Below, piece after piece: positions 60,901 through 64,000 of a stretch of 64,000 nucleotides of DNA; positions within the stretch are counted from its first letter, which is position 1; every line of letters begins with the position of its first letter. The translations under genes and the position numbers were made by a program. The DNA is taken from assembly GCA_963989245.1 (NCBI GenBank), contig OZ022339.1, forward strand, positions 65,271,831 to 65,335,830, given 5' to 3'. The notes under the pieces were generated by a model, which was not told where the DNA came from, searched no databases, and saw nothing but the letters and a program-made list of their open reading frames with translations. Origin of the DNA: Nansenia antarctica (taxonomy: Eukaryota; Chordata; Actinopteri; Argentiniformes; Microstomatidae).

Positions 60901-63776
60901 GGCTCAGTTGATAGAGCATGGTGCTAACAACGCTTAGATTGCGGGTTCGATTCCCGCTAGGACCATATATACTGGAAAACAAAATGTATGCATTCACTGC
61001 AATGTAAGTTACTTCGGATAAAAGCGTGTGGCACAGAAAGGCATACAGTATATCTCAAAAGTGAGTACACCCTTTAGATTTTTGCAAATATTCTGTCATA
61101 ACCTTTCAGGGGATAACACTATCTTAATGAAACTTTGATATAACTTAAAGTAGTCAGTGTGCTGCTTGAATAACAGTATAGATTTATTGTCCATTGAAAA
61201 TTACTCAGTACACAGCTGTTAATGTCTAAACAGCTGGCAACAAAAGTGAGTACACCCCATAGTGAACATGTCTAAATTGTGCCCAAAGTGTCAATATTTT
61301 GTGTGACCACCATTGTTATCTAGCACTGCTTTAACCCTCCTGGGCATGGAATTCACCAGAGCTGCACAGGTCGCTTCTGGAATCTTCTTCCACTCCTCCA
61401 TGACGACATCACGGAGCGCACGGATGTTGGACACCTTGCACTCCTCCACCTTCCTCTTGAGGATGCCCCACATGTGCTCAATTGGGTTTAGGTCTGGAGA
61501 CATACTTGGCCAGTCCATCACCTTAACCTTCAGCTTCTTCAGCAAGGCCGTTGTCATCTTGGAGGTGTGTTTAGGGTCATTATCATGTTGGAAAACTGCC
61601 CTACGGCCCAGTTTCCGAAGAGAGGGGATCATGCTCTGCTGCAGGATGTCACAGTATATATTGGAATTCATGTGTCCCTCAATGAAATGCAGCTCCCCAG
61701 TGCCGGCAGCACTCATGCAGCCCCAGACCATGATGCTGCCACCACCATGCTTGACTGTAGGCAAAACACATTTGTCTTGGTACTCCTCACCAGGGTGCCG
61801 CCACACACGCCGGACACCATCTGACCCAAACAGGTTTATTTTGGTCTCATCAGACCACAGGACATGGTTCCAGTAACTCATGTTCTTGGATTCATTGTCT
61901 TCAGCAAACTGTTTGCGGGCTTTCTTATGCATCGGTTTCAGAAGAGGCTTCTGTCTGGAGCGACGGCCATACAAACCGATTTGATGCAGTGTGCGGCGTA
62001 TGGTCTGGGCACTGACAGGCCCCGATCCCACTTCTGCAACCTCTGCAGCAATGCTGGAAGCACTCGCACGTCTATTTTTGGAAACCAACCTCTGGATATG
62101 ACGCTGAGCACGTGGACTCAACTTATTTGGTCGACCCTGGCGAGGCCTGTTCCGAGTGGAACCTGTCCTGGAAAACCGCTGTATGATCTTAGCCACTGTG
62201 CTGCAACTCATTTTCAGGGTGTTGGCAATCTTCTTATAGCCAAGGCCATCTTTGTGAAGCGCAATAATCCTTTTTTTCAGCCGCTCAGAGAGTTCCTTGC
62301 CATGAGGTGCCATGTTGTCCAGCATTCAGAGAGAATTGTGCCCAAAACACCAAATTTAACGGCCCTGCTTATCATTTACACCTGAATCCTTGTAACACTA
62401 ACGAGTCACATGACACCAGGGCTGGAAAACAACATAATTGGGCACAATTAGGACATGTTCACTATGGGGTGTACTCACTTTTGTTGCCAGCTGTTTAGAC
62501 ATTAACAGCTGTGTACTGAGTAATTTTCAAAGGACAATAAATCTATACTGTTATTCAAGCAGCACACTGACTACTTTAAGTTATATCAACGTTTCAGTAG
62601 GATAATGTTATCCCCTGAAAGGATATAACAGAATATTAGCAAAAATCTAAAGGGTGTACTCACTTTTGAGATATACTGTATATGGTTGTTACAGCTATTT
62701 TAGCTCTTGATGCTGTTCTGTCTGAGCATGTGTCTATGTGTTGTGTCAGTATGAAATTAGTGAAAATACCACCGCTCATCTGTGATCAGACTTTGCTGAG
62801 GTGCTGGAACTGAAGAGTGTCAATAGAGTTTAAAATAACAGCATCCGCACACTCAAACCTGTGCAAAAACGTACTTTATTGTGTGAGCTTTCGATCAGAG
62901 ACCTTCTTCAGGCATCAGGTTGTGTCAGTATGACAAAGATTGTTATAAATAGAAAAAACGAGTGTTGTGTCGTTCTTCCGAAGGATTCTCACCGTGTCTC
63001 TGTGTGTCTCCTCAGGGTGAAGGAGGTGTACAGGCTGGAGGAGATGGACAAGATCTTTGTCAGGTATGAGAGGAACCTTCAGCTGTTCACTTTTAGATAC
63101 GAGACCATACGAGTCTCACATAAACCATCCACTACTTTCAGGGACGTGTGTTTTTATGAACCCTGATTAAGCCTGCTCCTGGACTAGAAAGCACTTTCAA
63201 TGGATAATCTCCACTGAACAACATGGTCCTTTTTCCAGGACCGGGCTTAATGCTGGTCTGGTAAACTAACCTTTATACCAGTCGTTTGTGTGACGTGTTC
63301 TAGTGGCATTGATGTTTTGCTGTGTCTTCTGTGCTTTGTTGTGCTATAGGCCTGGGAGGGAGCTTGCTTTTGTTGAACTAACCTATCCTCTATGTTCAGT
63401 ACATACTATAGGAAGTGTGTTGAACTAATAGTTTAGATCAGATTCAACCTTATTGTCATTGCACAGAGTACGTGTACTTAAGACAACGAAATGTAGTGTT
63501 AACGAAATACTGATACTCTTATGGACATACTGTAGGAAGTGTGTTGAACTAATACCGATACTCGATGTTCAGTACATATTATAGGAAGTGTGTTGAACTG
63601 ATACTGGTCCTCTATGTACCATACATACTGTATGACGTGTGTTTAATCTCTGTGACTCCCCAGACTGGAGATGAAGGTGACCAAGAGCTCTGGGGGAATC
63701 CCCCGTCTGTCCTACACAGGCAGGGACGACCGCCACTTCCTGCCTAGTGGACTCTACATCATCAAAACTATCAACG
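49365..63776 (+). CDS. cmtr1: cmtr1, 5' and middle exons (G-patch and RrmJ-type methyltransferase domains, partial)
   Basis: Coding exons: 49365-49519, 52501-52659, 52919-53011, 53189-53260, 53409-53503, 53873-53945, 54736-54934, 55544-55662, 56034-56130, 56429-56561, 57433-57612, 57830-57886, 58134-58191, 58310-58378, 58851-58982, 59992-60117, 60396-60487, 60789-60857, 63016-63063, 63664-63776. The G-patch (AKMGFREGEGLGKFGQGRK) is in the second. The SAM-binding loop is DVCAGPGGFSEY in the 54736 exon. The K-D-K residues known for this family are visible in AAMKMAN (53873 exon), FLMADG (55544 exon) and FVCKTFDLF (56429 exon). The start-codon exon is missing: the first exon begins 2 nt into a codon and nothing at 48639-49364 resembles a CMTR1 N-terminus. 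With the last two exons at 5111-5612 the visible codons total about 793 residues, against 835 in human, so about 40 N-terminal residues are lacking. Confidence 0.95.
49641..50504 (+). pseudogene. L2-type LINE, 3' fragment
   Basis: An open frame to 50099 reads DDLSWKTNTAAIIKKAQQRL, then VTFYRCTVESILTYCICVW and LPSLEELYNTRCLRKASKI, the C-terminal end of an L2-like reverse transcriptase. It ends TTAAATGAATGTGC and, at the 3' end, ATAAAGACC with an ATTC repeat tail (50480-50500). The 5' part is missing. It lies in the large cmtr1 intron, same strand. It is a different subfamily from 28110-28975. Confidence 0.88.
50745..52305 (+). mobile_element. hAT element, internally deleted, with BED-finger N-terminus
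   Basis: The right end, ATCGTGCAGCCCT, with GCAATCGCAATATCTG and AATCGCAATTCGATTTTTTG before it, is typical of a ZBED-related hAT. The left border is uncertain. The frame at 50908-51351 reads KNFCCKYFGFRTTDVQQK and NLYQHLKKYHGQLYDE, the BED zinc finger region, though the usual first cysteine of the finger is replaced (VLRPTC). It stops after 147 residues; the catalytic part is absent. Confidence 0.75.
53020..53068 (+). repeat. CA microsatellite just after a cmtr1 donor
   Basis: A short CA array follows the donor GTACTACAC of the exon ending at 53011. Confidence 0.85.
53599..53809. repeat. MITE in cmtr1 intron
   Basis: It starts TAGGGTTGCCAAC and ends GTTGACAACCCTA, imperfect inverted ends, about 211 bp. 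It contains an internal inverted motif GATGAATATATGGGA / TATATTCATC. Confidence 0.65.
54090..54320. repeat. hAT-type MITE in cmtr1 intron
   Basis: TAGGAGTGTAACGGTACACG at the left and CGATACACCCCTA at the right, with repeated AACCGAAC motifs between. This is a common fish MITE pattern. Confidence 0.7.
54378..54728 (+). repeat. GT-rich repeat array before a cmtr1 acceptor
   Basis: About 350 bp of GT, GTCT and GTTCGTTCCT units end at TCCCTTCATAG, the acceptor of the SAM-loop exon at 54736. Confidence 0.95.
56161..56270 (+). repeat. GT microsatellite in cmtr1 intron
   Basis: A GT array of about 55 bp, then GCGC-interrupted units. A second GT/GGGT array is at 56562-56730. Confidence 0.9.
57028..57446 (+). 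repeat. 26-bp minisatellite built from a cmtr1 splice acceptor and exon start
   Basis: The unit GTGTTCAGGTACATAGTGTG TCTCTG is repeated so that CAGGTACATAG occurs 16 times, every 26 bp (24 bp in two units). The last copy (AG at 57431-57432) is the true acceptor of the exon starting at 57433. Variants alternate TTCAG and TCCAG. Confidence 0.95.
57618..57778 (+). repeat. CA-rich microsatellite in cmtr1 intron
   Basis: CA arrays with ACTCAC and CAGACAGACA units begin right after the donor GTAAGC. The next intron has a GT array at 57909-58110. Confidence 0.9.
57909..58110 (+). repeat. GT-rich microsatellite in cmtr1 intron
   Basis: GT array of about 48 bp followed by GTCT, GCGT and GAATGTGTGA units. 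Confidence 0.9.
58469..58681 (+). mobile_element. tRNA-derived SINE, nearly complete
   Basis: The head GGTGGTCTAGTGGATAGTGA holds the A box, and GTGAGTTCAAATCCCGCCTG the B box. The body includes GGTAAGGCACTTAGCCCTCA, and the end is AAGTCGCTTTGGATAAAAGC followed by GTCTGCTAAATGGCA and an ATT repeat. It is better preserved than the other SINE pieces here. Confidence 0.85.
58983..59411 (+). other. cmtr1 intron before the minisatellite
   Basis: Begins with a GA run (58985-59015) after the donor GTGAGA. The rest has no feature I recognise. This is the sequence directly left of the duplicated block and should continue leftward from position 1 if the contigs overlap. Confidence 0.6.
59412..59991 (+). 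repeat. 40-bp minisatellite before the cmtr1 acceptor (right copy)
   Basis: Same array as 1-496, with extra units at its left end (59412-59495), including a second unit carrying the variant ACCAGTCGTC. It ends at the acceptor CCACAG before the exon at 59992. From 59496 on, unit order matches the left copy with no length difference. Confidence 0.95.
60891..61035 (+). mobile_element. tRNA-derived SINE (right copy)
   Basis: Identical by eye to the SINE at 1396-1540: a tRNA-like head at 60891-60965 and the eroded fish SINE tail before the Tc1 element. Confidence 0.85.
61046..62678 (-). mobile_element. Complete Tc1/mariner element (right copy)
   Basis: Same insertion, same ends and same flanking TA as 1551-3183, shifted by 59495. 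Because both blocks carry it at the same place, it predates the duplication, if the duplication is real. Confidence 0.95.
61291..62325 (-). CDS. Tc1-like transposase, full length (right copy)
   Basis: Its translation equals that of 1796-2830 over all 344 residues, with intact HTH region, GRPNK hook and D,D34E catalytic motifs (WSDETKINLFG, QHDNDPKHTS, NPIEHMWGILK). Identity of both copies fits an assembly overlap or a very young duplication. Confidence 0.93.
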   Translation of the reverse strand: MLDNMAPHGKELSERLKKRIIALHKDGLGYKKIANTLKMSCSTVAKIIQRFSRTGSTRNRPRQGRPNKLSPRAQRHIQRLVSKNRRASASSIAAEVAEVGSGPVSAQTIRRTLHQIGLYGRRSRQKPLLKPMHKKARKQFAEDNESKNMSYWNHVLWSDETKINLFGSDGVRRVWRHPGEEYQDKCVLPTVKHGGGSIMVWGCMSAAGTGELHFIEGHMNSNIYCDILQQSMIPSLRKLGRRAVFQHDNDPKHTSKMTTALLKKLKVKVMDWPSMSPDLNPIEHMWGILKRKVEECKVSNIRALRDVVMEEWKKIPEATCAALVNSMPRRVKAVLDNNGGHTKY

Positions 63777-64000
63777 GTCCGTGTCAACTCTGTTGGTCTC
63801 TGCCGGTCTGTCTGCCTGTTGTTCTGTCTGTCTGTGTCTGTCTGTTTGTGTCTGTGTCTGTATGTGTCTGTCTTTGTCGGTCTGTCTTTCTGTTGTTCTG
63901 TCTGTCTGTCTGTGTCTGCCTGTGTTTATCCGTGTCTGTCTGTGTCTGTATTTGTCTGTCTATGTTTGTCTGTGTCTGTCTTTCTATGTTGCTCTGTCTA

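Larger units (their letters stand above)
59496..64000 (+). repeat. Right copy of the 4.5-kb duplicated block (partner 1-4518)
   Basis: Same content as 1-4518, running off the end of the window inside the TGTC repeat. Unlike the left copy, which starts inside a minisatellite at base 1, this copy continues upstream into further minisatellite units and then into earlier cmtr1 exons. Confidence 0.95.

Overview
The window is nuclear DNA from a ray-finned (teleost) fish. It has spliced vertebrate genes with GT-AG introns, many long CA/GT and GA/CT microsatellites, tRNA-derived SINEs ending in a shared fish tail, Tc1 and hAT transposons, L2-type LINE ends and two 7SL RNA copies. The species cannot be named from what is visible.

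Layout. 1-5612 (+): the 3' exons of cmtr1 (cap-1 mRNA methyltransferase). 9420-10593 (-): ccdc167, a small tail-anchored coiled-coil protein, tail to tail with cmtr1. 11537-34855 (+): kif25, a kinesin-14-type motor whose large introns hold most of the mobile elements and both 7SL copies. 36688-38367 (+): hebp2 (SOUL haem-binding family). 43210-47286 (-): the last two coding exons of an NHS family gene, most likely nhsl1. 48439-48638: exactly 200 Ns. 49365-63776 (+): the 5' and middle exons of cmtr1.

The main structural observation is that 59496-64000 repeats 1-4518 almost base for base, including the same exons, SINE, fold-back element and intact Tc1 insertion. The right block supplies cmtr1 exons up to where the left block takes over, and nhsl1 is cut off at the N gap. 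The simplest reading is two contigs with overlapping ends joined in the wrong order: the block after the gap belongs to the left of position 1. The order would then be cmtr1 (+), ccdc167 (-), kif25 (+), hebp2 (+), nhsl1 (-). A real tandem duplication of about 59.5 kb is the alternative. The order agrees with known vertebrate neighbours (CMTR1 beside CCDC167; HEBP2 beside NHSL1).

Other points of interest are tandem repeats that include splice junctions (a cmtr1 acceptor copied 16 times, a ccdc167 donor copied four times), several acceptors preceded by UG repeats, two oppositely oriented 7SL genes with CRE-like sites and T-run terminators inside kif25 introns, and transposons nested inside transposons with readable 8-bp target duplications. 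I saw no sign of a new defence, toxin or otherwise undescribed protein system; the genes are ordinary housekeeping genes.
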